Source of the DNA: Agarophyton chilense
Taxonomy: Eukaryota; Rhodophyta; Florideophyceae; Gracilariales; Gracilariaceae
DNA: 64,000 nt
Direction of reading: 5' to 3'
Assembly (NCBI GenBank): GCA_030374765.1
Contig: JARGXX010000099.1
Span: forward strand, 1,488,001-1,552,000
The notes under the pieces were generated by a model that was not told the origin of the DNA, did no database searches, and saw nothing but the letters and a program-made list of their open reading frames with translations. A program made the translations under genes and the position numbers. This document shows, piece by piece, positions 33,171 to 44,553 of the stretch (position 1 is its first letter; every line of letters begins with the position of its first letter).

Positions 33171-33831
33171 TCTCCAGCATGGAGATACCTTGTTTCTGCT
33201 CGATATGACGAATATGCGGGTCTTCCCTTTAAGCCGGTTGAGTAATTGGTCTGCTATCCGTTAAAACGTCATTTTGATATTCAGAAGCGGAAATCAGGCG
33301 GATGTGGCCTTTTTTCATATTGAAATACTTCAAGAGTTACTTTCAAAGTCTTCCCTTGTATTCCGCAGGAACATATTCCATCTCCAGGCCCTTGAGAGCT
33401 TTTTCTTTCACTTCTTCAGTGATATTCTCCTCCATCATGATCTTCATGTTCTGCTTTACTTCTGTCGGTGTCGATCGCGGTTCGCTTTTAGCTGTGATTC
33501 TTAATACGTCTGCCGTCATTATGTGTGTCCGTATCACAACCGAAGGGGGAGGCAAAGCGGTCCCGAGAACCTGATTCTTGTGCACGCGGCGCTCTTCTTA
33601 ACCAACGTTGCTCACTAAAATCTTGAAAGGTCTCTTCGGTTACAACGGGGAGATGCTGTGAGCAACAAGTAATTCATAATTGGTATACAACAAAGCATTC
33701 GGCTGAATGAAAATAAGTCCATGCTTCTCAGAAAAGGCTGATATCCAAGCCTGACATTCCGGCGGTATTATGGTCAACTGACAAACCCGAATCTTGGGTG
33801 AAATTCTGCCCAGTGGGGCTTCATATTCCTG

Positions 33832-34665
33832 TTAAGGTGGTAACGGTACTTCTGAAGCAGTGTGCCGCAGCGGTTCGTGCACAAAAGATACGATTATTCC
33901 GTCATCCAGGTCCGCTTCACTATTCTTCGTATGAATTGATTCCACATATCTGTCGCAGTAGTCACATTCCAGAACAACTGGTGCTGCTAGCGGGTAACAC
34001 ACGACAAACGATAACATGAAAACATGAGTTCTTATCCTAGCGACAAGTGGTACGCTTCCAAGAGACTTTATCGGTTTCTTTTTTGCCTCACAGATACCCG
34101 ACAGCTGTGCCTTTTTTATTCGAGCTCGCTTGTCGGATTGCAGTTCAAACAATCTGATAAAGTTCGGACCGGCTCCGGTATCCGAGACACCGAGTCTGCG
34201 TGACAAGAGTGATTGAGACAAGCCAACATAGGCATAGTCCTTATAAGTTCTACGGAACATGACCATGAAGTAATCAGTTCTTCTTGTTGGACTCATTTTT
34301 CTTGTCATAGGGCACTGTAAAGTACAGTCGAGCTGTAGTGGTTTGGTTACATCCAAAGATCTATCTGACTTCAGAAGGACCTTCTCTTTAACTTCCCGGA
34401 AGCGAGGCAATGTAAGTTCTCCGCTCTGTGATATGGGCTCGATCCCAACCGACCCTGTCAGGGATTTCTCATTTAGTTTCCCGACCCAGCGGGGTTCTTC
34501 TCCACCATCTCTGCGTTCCTTCCAGAAATGCAGCGGCCTGTGATGCTTAAGTGTTCTGGATTCCAACACGACTTCTTTGGGAATGATTCTAAATACCTCA
34601 AGCTTTGGCTTTTTAATACGACTGACCTGGTACACGAAAGCGATCTCCCTCTGAGAGGGCTTCAT
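33832..34665 (-). pseudogene. Element E protease
   Basis: Aspartic protease of gypsy type: SDTGAGPNFI active site and PVVLECDYCDRYV, where the usual Ile-Leu-Gly is VLE. The upstream MVMFRRTYKDYAYVGLSQ matches the MAKRNYKVYADLGLS lead of element A. The domain frame is continuous for 277 codons, in contrast to the RT. Confidence 0.8.
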
Positions 34666-36630
34666 AATTCAAGACAACGGGATATAACTCCCTGACGGAT
34701 TGGGTACACTCCGACGACAGATAGAGTCTTCCATAGCAACTGTAGTACATCAGGCTGACCCTTTTCATTACTAATGTGCTCTGCTGATAGTATCAGCAGA
34801 GCCTGATTCTGTCCACGGGTATTGACCCATCCTGGCTTATTTGAAGTGAATTCTTCAGTGGGCGAGACGATTTCATTAACTCTGTAAGGGTATCGGCGCA
34901 GCTCCATGGCAAACATATCATCCTCTCTGAGGGATTCAGTAGACGGCTAGTCCGTAGTAGGTACCGAAACTTCTGGGTTGTTCAGATAATGAAGTGCGTT
35001 CTCCATGGACTGGCTTTCCTGTTGTGTCGTGTGCGTTGAAACGTGTGAGTTCCCTGGGGATTCCAAATACAATAGTTTGCTTCGATTCAAAGCGTGCTTT
35101 GAATTTTTCTCCTTGCAATTGGGTACTATCGTAAGTGATGCGTTCCACAGCGACGAGTGCAAACGGCTTCATCTTGAGCCTTTGCTTACTAAACTAATTC
35201 CAAAAAGCTAACAAGAGCATGCTTCTCGCGATGACAGCTTTTAATGACCGGGTAGTCTGATCCAAGCCATCGACAAATAGCGTCATCGTACCATCGATAG
35301 AATGAACATTTCCACAACTGGTGGCTGCATTGTTCAGTCGTGAACTGTATCCAAATTCTTTCTCACAAGAGTTCTGGACAACATCCCTGAGATTCAGGAT
35401 AGGTTCCCGACTTGTGTTCCACGTCGCATAATATACGCAAAAGATGATGCACGGCTTTTGCCTAGCTGGTGACTCCACCTTCGTCAATCTTTAATAAACC
35501 ACTCACAGCGCGATGCTGTTCTAAAGAAAATCCAGTCAGAATATCTTGAAGAGCCCCAAATGATTGAGCTTCAGTCATTCCTACAGTGTCTTCTTCCGCA
35601 TCAAATCGACTTAAAAACTCAAACACGAGTATAGGATCCTTTCCAGAAAACTCAAGTACAATTTTCAAACGAATGATGTGATTCCTCGCCTTCGCCATTT
35701 CTCGATTGGATTGCTTGCTCTTTAGGACTTCCAACCGATACCTGCGGTAGCTCATAATATTCCGATAAAGCGGACTGGTGCATGGAAGAGGTTTCAGGTC
35801 TCTGTGAGCCGGTTCCTTGTTGCGACGCGACAGTGGTTGAACACTTTTCTTTTTTCTCGATCTACGAGTTTCATCTTCGCTGGAACTGTCATCCTCTTGG
35901 GAACTGTTCTCTTCGGAGTCGTCCGAGTTATAATAACGCTGCTCCATTCTGATTGGTTCTTCTTCACTGTCACCGTTCCTTGTGAAAATTTTTGATTTTG
36001 AACGTTTCAAAGAAAGCTTCTGCTTCTTCTGCTTATAATTGAGCGACTGCGCTTCGTCAATAATCAATCGTGCATCGTGAACTTCCGGGTGCGGAACGGA
36101 CAACGGTGTGTTCGCCACAATTTCTAATCACACCAAGTGAGGGTTGACACGTGATAGGATCTCCTCAACAGTGACTGGACATGCTTGTAAAGCCCCAGTG
36201 GTATTATCCTGTTCTTCTAGAAAAAGATTAGGATCTTCTCGGATTGTCCGAAATGTACCTGCCATCCGATCTGTATCCATTTTTCGGTTCTTCAGAGCAA
36301 CATGAGGCCTTTATAACGTTTCCAAAGACGATTTTGACAAGTTAGCTTTAATTTCCGTTTGCTCCAAAAGGCTTTTGCGTCGTATATTCCGCACGTAGTT
36401 GCTGCAGTTCGGCTCGCAAGGCTGCATCTCCCATGAAATCATGTATTAAAGAGGTGGCATTCTCTTGAGCAACCTTCGTAGGTACCTGCGAGGGTGTGCC
36501 AGCGCTCCATGTCCATCTCAACTTGCTTCTCGCCTGACAGTATTGGCGATTTCCAATCTTCGTAGAGGTGCCTAAGTGGGGTGCGGCTGACTCGGTCCAG
36601 TCTTTATTCGAGCAGCTTCTCGTGGGCATT
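34662..36630 (-). pseudogene. Element E gag
   Basis: Pieces of gag in three frames. The N-terminal fragment is at 36629-36348; the capsid start is at 36118-35462 with a Ser/Asp/Glu tract and LPCTSPLYRNIMSYRRYRLE; the capsid end FVDGLDQTTRSLKAV is at 35487-35194. The zinc knuckle near 34730 reads YYSCYGRLYLSSEC, with the first Cys and the His both changed to Tyr. It resembles element D gag more than element A gag. Confidence 0.8.
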
Positions 36631-37010
36631 GTGTCCCAATATCAACTGGTAATCCAGGCCACAAAATGCGAAGACGTAACACAATTTCAAAAAATGAAAA
36701 CAATAGAAGTCGCAATCGATACAACCAAAATCGATGACGATAAAAAAACTTTTAGCCAATAGAATAACAAGCGATGGTTCGTAAATCTTCAAAAATAACC
36801 TTCGGGTTGACCAATGAACTCAGCGAAAGGTTAGATCCAGTTCCGAATGTCTTCGAACAAAACAGATTCTTTGATGAAGGTTCAAACTTCTGCTCACTGA
36901 TCGAATTATCTCGTAAAGAAATCCACCAACGATCCAATGACGTACGAGACACGAAAGGTCCGGTCCCTTGGTGACCGGTTCTTACACACAAGTGTACTTT
37001 TTTCTAAGTC

Positions 37011-37028
37011 TTCTAGGTTGGCAGACCA
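37011..37028 (-). other. Primer-binding site of element E
   Basis: The minus strand reads TGGTCTGCCAACCTAGAA, five bases from the LTR. It starts TGGTCT like elements A and D but differs in the following bases, so a different tRNA, or a mutated site, is implied. Confidence 0.7.
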
Positions 37029-37033
37029 CTTAA

Positions 37034-37894
37034 TGTAGTATTCCACGAGAGACTCTAGCGTACTCGATAGCAGGTTGATGTCCACAGAAAACACCACAGG
37101 AAGCGGGCTCCGCCTTGTCAGACTGTCCTGGAAAGAAAGAGTGTGAGAAGGTATGCTCAGGGGAGCCTGAAGAGAGGAATGAGACGTGGAAACACAAGAT
37201 AGTACTTCAAAAAAGGTGGTACAAATGACACGCGAGATCGATTCGAAAATCGTTGTGCAATCACAATAAAACAACAGAACAACCAAAACAACACACAAAA
37301 GAAACAATAAAGAAGCGGTAAACAGCGCAAAGCGGAAGATATCCTCGGAACAAGAGATAAAGCTGAAATACGATCAGCACCGAGGCTCTAGGGGCTCATT
37401 AGTTGATACTGACTTTAGGAATCTTAGTGAACACGAAGATGGTGATAGGTTTGTTGATGGTTGGTCTTTGAGTTTCTCATCTGGGTCAAGCGTCCGTTAT
37501 AGTGCTAGGAGGAGAAGGAGCTACTGTAATGTGCAATGTCTACACTGTGGTGTGCCACAAGATAATTCTTATAAAATTAACGAATAAAATATGTGGTGGT
37601 CACACCGTAGAAATGTACAGTATTACAGTCCGTCTAGTATAATCCTCATTTCCAATCTTTCCATGAAGTATCCTTTCCATAATATCTCGTTGTCGGGTGC
37701 AGTACCAACAATAGATTTTGAATGCCGTACATCGACTTCGATACTTTTTGATCATTCGATTCAACGTGGATCTCAAATGCTACAGGAGTGTCGAGTCATA
37801 TCATCCAATTGACCATAGTTCTCACTTATCATTTCCAACTGCGACTTCGCGATATCTTATCCCATCTTTTCGGCCGACCAAGCAGAATACTACA
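37034..37894 (-). repeat. 5' LTR of element E (LTR family 3)
   Basis: 861 bp with perfect 10-bp terminal inverted repeats TGTAGTATTC / GAATACTACA. The last ~100 bp resemble the end of LTR family 2 (CACTTATCATTTCCAACTGC, TTATCCCATC), so the two families share their terminal parts. Confidence 0.85.
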
Positions 37895-38740
37895 CTATTG
37901 AAGTACGTTGGGAGATATGTATGTCCTTATCGCACATTATTCGCACCTTCCAGCCCAAGTAGTTCGTAGGAAAAACCAATCGCTTCACGAAACGGAATTT
38001 AGAAGAAGGGCATTAGTAAAAGCGGTCAATGAACGTAGGAGAGGGTAGTCATCTTGGAGTTGTCCACCGTAGAAAAAATGACGATGTATTCTTTTTCTGT
38101 GATTTGGCTAAACAGATAGAGGTCTGCTTGGGACAGCTTATAGCTCATTGAAGTGAGATACGCTGTATTCTTCGTTAAGTAAACGTGGCCTGCAGATTTA
38201 CATCCATAAATGTTGCCGAGTATTCTGTCCGTTCTACACGGATGTCTGCAGGATTCATCAACTCTTGGCGAGTGTCTTTCCCACAAACCTCTCTTATGAT
38301 CAAAATTCCTTCTAAGAACGAGGATTTGATATCTAAATGTACCATATTCAGTCTGTATGTTGCCGTTATATCCAGGATTAGTCTGCTCGTTGCGCGGTAT
38401 GCTGTGTATAAAGTCTTCTTATTAGGGTCTTAGTGGAGGAAATGCTGCATCCGATCTCCTCGTAATACAAATCGTGCCATTCTACGGATATTGTGTGATA
38501 TCGAATCCACGTTGTACTTGTATTTCATTATCAGTGGTTATACTTTGGTGTTGCGCGGCACTTCTCTGTCTTGAAGCCATTGTATGATGTTGTTGCCACC
38601 GAAGTAATCCAATTCTTTGTCAAGAGCTCTGCACCAGAATTGAGCGTCGTGGTGCTTCTTTGCTTGTTGGCGGCTTAGTGGTGGGGTTGTTGTTGGGGTA
38701 TTTTCACTGGGATAGGACGAAATGCAAAAGCACTGCAAGC
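37895..38740 (-). pseudogene. Copia reverse transcriptase
   Basis: Starts with the usual copia lead KKHHDAQFWCRALDKELDYF near 38690, then (38286-38026) IYGCKSAGHVYLTKNTAYL in the place of YGLKQA, SQADLYLFSQITEKEY and IVIFSTVDNS where the YVDD box is expected (one Asp changed to Asn). A continuation YELLGLEGANN at about 37950 is in another frame. The LTR at 37894 cuts it. Confidence 0.75.
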
Positions 38741-38812
38741 TGTAGAGGTATTAGGGATGTGGTGTACAGGATCGGTGATGGTGTAGTACGGTTTAAAGCC
38801 TGCCATACGAAT

Positions 38813-39430
38813 TTATGTTATACGATTCCATTTTGGGTCCATTACCTGGATCTGGCGTTTATCTAAAAAGCACAAGTAGCGACACAGAAAAGCGCGCTTA
38901 TTGAGCTTCTTTCGATTCTTCTTTTTGGTACAGATAGATGCGCTTCCGATACTGGCCAAAACTAGGCATGTTGTTTTGAACTGGTGGTCGACCGTGCCAT
39001 TTTGTATACGGTATGGATCGGGTTGAATGATACAGCACTCGGCTGTATTTGTATGTAAAATCTCGAAATGCATCTTCCCAATACAAATTGAAGATTTTGT
39101 TATGAATAAGGGCTGCTAGAGCTGCAGCGAGGAGTGTAGCATTGATCTGTTCCGCGACACCATTTTGTTGTGGAGAATAGGGCAGTGAAATGAAATGGTG
39201 AATGTTGCTTAGAAGTACTTTTATTAGCCTTTGAAATGTATTCTCCGACGTCGTCAGTATGAAGCAGGGTTACCTGATTGCCAGTTTTGTTCTCAATATC
39301 ATGAACAGCAATGGAAATACGTTGGTTTAAGTGTTTTCAGTTGGCTAACAAACGGAGAATCAGGTACTTTGAAGAGCTTTCATTGAGTGTCATGAAGAAA
39401 GAGTTACCTTGTAACGATAGGGGCTTGATT
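38813..39430 (-). pseudogene. Copia integrase
   Basis: The C-terminal part of the core is clear: YWEDAFRDFTYKYSRVLYHS and KWHGRPPVQNNMPSFGQ (39086-38900), the hallmark of copia integrases before the RT. The upstream core (39090-39430) is frameshifted; a QNGVAEQINAT-like reading near 39150 matches the catalytic Glu region. Confidence 0.65.
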
Positions 39431-39432
39431 GG

Positions 39433-40230
39433 TTAATCTATGTTGCTACTGATAGCTGCGCCAGTCACATAGTTGTGTTCTACACGATGGAATGGCGATG
39501 TGTTTTGTTTCGCCTCAGCACAAGCCTTGTAGGTGATTGGAGGTGGTGTGGATTGGAGACTGTTCTGTAGGCCTGGTAGAAGTCCTTGTTTGGCCATAGT
39601 CTGAAGTGTACGGAGGTTTACATGGTTAAATACTAGGTAGTATTTGTAGAAAAGAATGATGACTTTTGTCACTCTGGGTTTCAAGAAGTGTGCAGATCTT
39701 AGATGGGAATTTTGGAAACTCTTTGGTCTAGAAGCGTGGTCGTTAAGTGCATGGTCGATGTACTGTTTGGTATTGGATTTAAAGAGAGCGACTTCAGTTC
39801 ATTGCTTTTATAATGCCTAGAGAAGGCCCAAGTTCGCCCCGTTCGGGCTACATTTCCGAGACGTATTGGCTTTTCAAGAAGGTAAAGACCGTCGCTGAAT
39901 GTTGCGCTTCCAATGCATGAAGGGAGGTTGGGGTTGGTAGTACTGATTGGAAAAGCCTTATTCAGAGTGAAGGCCACGCTTCCCCACGCTCTTGCAATGT
40001 CATGCACAGATCGAAGTAGTTTTGAAATCGATGAATTGGCAGTGGCTGGCACTGTCAACGAAATATTTTTATTCGGGGTTAACTGTGTCATCCCAGAATG
40101 TGTTGATGTAGATCTATGATTTGTGGAAGTGTGAGTAGTTAGCGGTTGTGTAAGGAGCTCCATATTTGCCGTAGGATATGTCAAGTGTGTAGGATGGGAC
40201 CCATTGTCAAGTGCAAATGTACTTTCGGTA
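39433..40230 (-). pseudogene. Copia protease and GAG-pre-integrase
   Basis: The protease active site reads FALDNGSHPTHL near 40200, that is DNG instead of DSG/DTG. SKLLRSVHDIARAWGSVAF and the GLYLLEKP motif follow at 40080-39880. The GAG-pre-integrase domain (HVNLRTLQTMAKQGLLPGL, CAEAKQ) is at 39640-39500 in another frame. The Ser/Thr to Asn change would abolish activity. Confidence 0.7.
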
Positions 40231-40741
40231 TCCGGCTGTCTGGGAGATTCATCAAGTGCTGGTTCAGTAGAGCTTGTGTCTACAAAATAGGCTCCGGTTT
40301 TGTAGTACGTGTGCGTCTAAGTTGACTACCACGAAAAGAGACGGCTTTGGAAGTATTGAAGTATATTGGAGTAGAGAGGAGCAATGAATACTTGTGTGTA
40401 ATATACTGGAGTGCCTAATGGTTGCATAGAACATCCAGAACCAGGGTAATTTGCATATTGTACATATTTAGATCCAAACTGAAGCAAGTTCCACGTAGGC
40501 CATTGCTGATAGTTGTATCTTCCGCGTCCACGGTAGCAGAGTCCTCTTCCACGTGATCTTCCTCGATAAGTACTTCGCAGACTTGGCTTTGGTTCTGTAG
40601 ATATATTGGTATGAAAGGGAACCAATGTTATATTTTTAGTCATGAGACTAGCTTCTGATGTTTGCAGGCGTTTCTCGAGATCTGCGAAAGATGTAGGAAC
40701 ACTGTTCGAATCATTCTATGTGCCTACGATATTCTGATATT

Positions 40742-41655
40742 TGTGGAGCAAAACCCGGCGACGGGAAGTGCTCTCAAGGTGTTCAAAGCCTTGCTCCCTG
40801 GGGGAGGCAGACTCAGAGACAGAGCCCTCCGTTCCATCCGTAGTGTGGGGTGTAACTCCCACGGGGGATTCCGGCAGTACCGACGGAGGTGAGGGGTACA
40901 AACGGTTGGATCGGGAGTGGGTATGGGTATCCCAAAGAATGGGGGAAAATCCGGCGAAGAGGAAAAACGGGGCGAGGGTCGGGCACTAACAGCTACCAGA
41001 CCCGAGAACCAGAAAAGGGGCGAAACAACAAAAGAAACCCAATACAGGGGCGAAAACCTGTCCTCGAAAGGAAACACAAAAAGCACGCAACAAGTAAGCA
41101 GAACCCCCACGGGGTATCGTGCACGCAGGTCGTCTGAGCGGTCCCAAGGGGGTGGTTGCACGGAACCTAAACGTGGGCACTCTCCAAGTGGAGTCGTGTC
41201 CCTACGCAGGCGTTGCTAACCAGAGCCCGTTCCGGGTTGTAAGGCCGAAACGATGGCGACGAAGAACCTCTAAAGGTATCGAAGACCAACCTTGGTTTCC
41301 ATTTACTTTGAGCTTCGGACTGTCAGATCTCATCTCCCTAAGTAGGGCCCACTAACTTAACTCTACAGTAGTGCACACCTGCTGAGGGCCATACACGTGG
41401 AGATCCAACTGTCAGGGCCCAAAAGTCCAACGTTCTACAAATATCCGAAAATCGGTGCCAAAATTAAGCCACGTGTATCACGGGGCCAATCCAACCATGG
41501 GCCATCCGAATTTTCCCTTATAGGCGAAATATAACCAGAAAACAGTGCCACCTCAGCACACCTTAGAGGGGATCATAGTCATAACCCTCGGAGGGTTCAA
41601 TCCTCATTCTATGAGTTGCATGTTCAAGTATTCCCTAACTGGGGGTTGCTCTACA
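40742..41655. repeat. Solo LTR (family 4) with ATATT target-site duplication
   Basis: 914 bp beginning TGTGGAGC and ending GCTCTACA, flanked by ATATT at 40737-40741 and 41656-41660. The C/G-rich composition and opening resemble LTR family 1, but it is a distinct sequence. No internal element remains, so it formed by LTR-LTR recombination. Plus- and minus-strand frames inside it (up to 145 codons) are not genes. Confidence 0.9.
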
Positions 41656-41876
41656 ATATTATGGTGAGGAAGAGAGACCACGTATAATATTGTCAATGGT
41701 CATTGCTTCGGAAGTTGTATTGGGACGATTGTAAATGATAACGTTCGCCCTAATGATTCTGTGCTGTTTGAAATATTCTTCAATTGTAGTTTTTGTTTCC
41801 AGAATAGTTGAAACTGCTTGCTGTCGCAAAAGCTGGTGGTCTTCCATAAACGAAGAATGTAATATGGCATCAATTG

Positions 41877-42590
41877 TGTTGTACCCACTCCTTCGGTAAG
41901 GGCATACACCTGCAACAGATTTCGGACTACCGAAGTGGTGCTTGCAGCGCAGAAAGAAAACATAGAAGAGCTACGACACCAGCGACCTAGAAGTGGGTTG
42001 AAACGCAATTACTCGCCAGCGAGGATGAACAGTACACTGTATAATGGGGAAAACACGTGGTAAACGAGGCGGGTCGAGAATTGATGTGGACTGACTCTTT
42101 ATTATAGCTCGTCTAGATCTCCAGTTAAAGAGTCTTAAGACAGGAACAGAAGACTGATGGCACCCTTGTCGTCCCCTTTACTTTGAAGTCGGGGCACACC
42201 TCTGGTACCTTATATATTGTGTACCAGATTGATGACCAAAATAATACGTAAATGGTACAAAAGGGTAAGCCACTTAGCCAAAACCCTGTAAAGGTATGGT
42301 CCCTAATGTTCTTCTAGCTATAAATGGTAGTAAAGCCTGACCCGTGGATCGCCAGAAAATGTGCCCTTGCCAATATGGCACCCTTTTGAGAGTGGTCGTA
42401 AATGCGCGCGCCGTAGCAAGCCAGTCGAGCCGGGCCATCACTTGTTCAACTAATATATCCAGCCTTCATGCATGTTATGGAGGTCGCCGCATCACATCAT
42501 CTTATTGGTCATACTCCTCACTTATGAGTTCCAACCGTGACTTCGTAAGAAATTATCCCATCGGTTCGGCACACCAAGCTGAATACCACA
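41877..42590. repeat. Solo LTR of family 2 with imperfect target-site duplication
   Basis: 714 bp beginning TGTTGTACCC and ending GAATACCACA, aligned along its length with the LTR at 26364. It is flanked by AATTG (41872-41876) and AATTA (42591-42595), a duplication with one later change. It sits in the copia gag 220 bp from the other solo LTR and is more diverged at its ends, so it is older. Confidence 0.85.
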
Positions 42591-43030
42591 AATTACTGCA
42601 ATAAGTTGGATCAGTTCTGTACTGGAGGTTAATTGGATAACAACGTCAAGTATCTGTGGTATTCTTCTCAAAATTTGCATGCAAAGTGTTGCCTTCTTTT
42701 TTCTGTATTTTGCAAAAGTTTTTTCGGTGGGCTGTAGAATTGTATGCTAAGGCTCAATTATAGAATCAATGGCGTATAAAGTTGTTGATTCTTCAAGTGC
42801 TACCTTCCATGTGTTGTAATCTGTACCATTTTCTTGTAGTCTGGGAAGGATACGTTGAGTTGTTGTATATGCACGTGGATTTGTGTCGCCTTGATGGGGT
42901 TTTGTTCTTGTATAGATAAAGGTCTGTGCTGAGGAGTGGTTAGTTCAATGTTCGATGTATATCGAACCGTTTTTATTTCTCGAGTAGTGAATGGTAGAAG
43001 CTTTCTACGTTGAGGTGTCGGGTTTGGCAT

Positions 43031-43389
43031 TCGGGGTAGGGTTGAGGTCCATATCCTGTGATAGTTAGGTCTTTGATCGGTTGTTCACTTGGACTTTTTA
43101 CTATTGCTGTTAAGGCACCGACGGTCTTCTATACACATGTGAGATGTTTAAGGCCCATCACACTGCAAATGTAAGGGTTATCCGTCATAAGGGCTAAATT
43201 CGACAAGAACCCAAATTTGACAAGCAATTTTGAACCAACCGATTGCAACCCGTGGTTTCTTTCCATCTTCATATCACCTCGGTATCGCCCTTCCCATCAC
43301 CTCTCCACATTGCCGAAAACATTAGACAGTGGATCGCAAATCATATTTTGCCATACGAGAGTCCATTCGTTGGCCAATTGCTCAAATTA
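43031..43389. other. Spacer between copia relic and pogo-like relic
   Basis: No supportable gene. It should contain the lost 5' end of the copia element and the lost edge of the next DNA transposon; neither LTR nor terminal inverted repeat can be recognised. Confidence 0.5.
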
Positions 43390-44553
43390 AAAATGGCGAG
43401 AAGCGCCGTAGGCAAGCATCCGCCGCTCGCCAACAAACAGTTCGACTTCTCCGACAGAACGAACCCGTTTCTCTCATTTTGGAACAGTGGAGTCTTTGAA
43501 CGACAATAGTTGGTCGCCAACGCAGAGCTTTATTCAATAAAAAAACAGAAATATTATCTCAACTTGCTTAACCATATCAAATACGATGCCGGAAGGTCGA
43601 CAGTATTGTCTCGGGACGAAGAGAATATGATATTTGAGCGTATTAAACATACTGCAGAGCGCGTTTTCGACCTCTACGCCGGACATATGAATCAGGAAAT
43701 GGCACAAATTAACAATGATTGACGCAAAACCTACAAAAACGGAGTCCCATCCGATGCCTCATTGAGGTTCCTTCGGTCAAAAATTATAACAATTACAACC
43801 GAAAAACCGAACACCACACGCATACGTACTTTGCCGGAGAGAACATAGATCATGGCCACACACTGGTAGATCATACAAAAGATCTAAAGAATAATCATGA
43901 CACTATGTTTGAAGACCTCAAACGCTTATGTAACCTCGACAAAACAGCCGTTAATGCCACGCTTCTAAAACGAATCAAATGCTTCACCATTTCCGACTCC
44001 AACATAAGACGAAGACGTCACGACAGCAAAGAAAATGGTGCGCACCTAACAGCGGTTGTTACTGCCTCAGCATCATGCTCCGTTGCACCACTTTTCTTTG
44101 TAGCTACTGGGAAGAACGTGATGCCGCGCTGAAAACTACCACTCTGCTTATAGAAAATCCATATTCCACACTCACTTCATTGGATGACATCGTTCGAATG
44201 AATTACAGGCAAGACTAGAGTGGTTTGTTCTAGTAAAGGATCGATATCTAGTTAAATGTTGTCCAATTTAACGGCCCATTTCAATGAATTCAGCAACCAT
44301 ATAGTGGACGAGTCTCACCCTTTCCTGCTTCTGATAGATGTCCATAGCTTCCGAAAGTGCCACGAGTCGATTTTATACTGCCAAGAGGCCAATACTATAG
44401 TGTTCCAACTTCCAGCTAGTACCTTTTATTTTCTTCAACCTTTTGACTCTAACATAAGAAAAAGTTCAAGAAAAGAAAGAGAAAATCAGAGACATGTTTC
44501 TAAAAACCGGGTTCTACAGCTCTTCAAACATTGCCTTCAAACTTTAACATAGT
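43390..44553 (+). pseudogene. Pogo/Tigger-like DDE transposase relic
   Basis: N-terminal part KMARSAVGKHPPLANKQFDF to LNHIKYDAGRSTVLSRDEE, with a TAG at 43507 and a frameshift near 43720, reads as a helix-turn-helix region. The catalytic part follows in other frames: NLDKTAVN (first Asp), HLTAVVTASASCSVAPLFFV, PFLLLIDVHS (second Asp) and FYFLQPFDSNI (third Asp). This D...D...D arrangement with LQPFD is the DDE_1 domain of pogo-type Tc1/mariner-superfamily elements. The gene is broken by at least three frame changes. Confidence 0.75.

Larger units (their letters stand above)
27904..37894 (-). mobile_element. Element E: degenerate gypsy element with both LTRs (LTR family 3)
   Basis: Minus-strand element of about 10 kb: 5' LTR 37034-37894, primer-binding site, gag, protease, RT/RNase H, integrase, linker, chromodomain trace, a possible antisense-ORF trace and a 3' LTR 27904-28645 lacking its last ~100 bp. 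Every coding part has many stops and shifts, so it is older than elements A and D. The flanks (partial LTR on the left, copia RT on the right) do not match and no target-site duplication is evident. Confidence 0.8.
40326..42850 (-). pseudogene. Copia gag, split by two solo LTRs
   Basis: Three blocks: 42850-42591 (NGTDYNTWKVALEEST, the NYxxWK motif of copia gag), 41876-41656 (MEDHQLLRQQAVSTIL, DNIIRGLSSSP) and 40741-40326 (PTSFADLEKRL, then an Arg/Gly-rich tail). Removing both LTRs and one copy of each 5-bp duplication joins the blocks in one frame: ELIQLIAVIDAILHSSF across the first and SSSP-stop-YQNIVGT across the second. Stops near 42757 and at both sides of the second junction are separate mutations. 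This verifies the LTR boundaries independently. Confidence 0.85.
37895..43030 (-). mobile_element. Ty1/copia element on the minus strand, interrupted by two solo LTRs
   Basis: From right to left: gag (42850 to 40326, split by LTRs at 41877-42590 and 40742-41655), protease, GAG-pre-integrase, integrase and RT, ending where the LTR of element E starts. No LTR of its own is recognisable. Scattered stops make it inactive. Confidence 0.8.

Noticed and set aside
40724-41161. 145-codon minus-strand frame and overlapping plus-strand frames in the solo LTR
   Set aside because: Lie inside a non-coding LTR whose ends are fixed by the target duplication.
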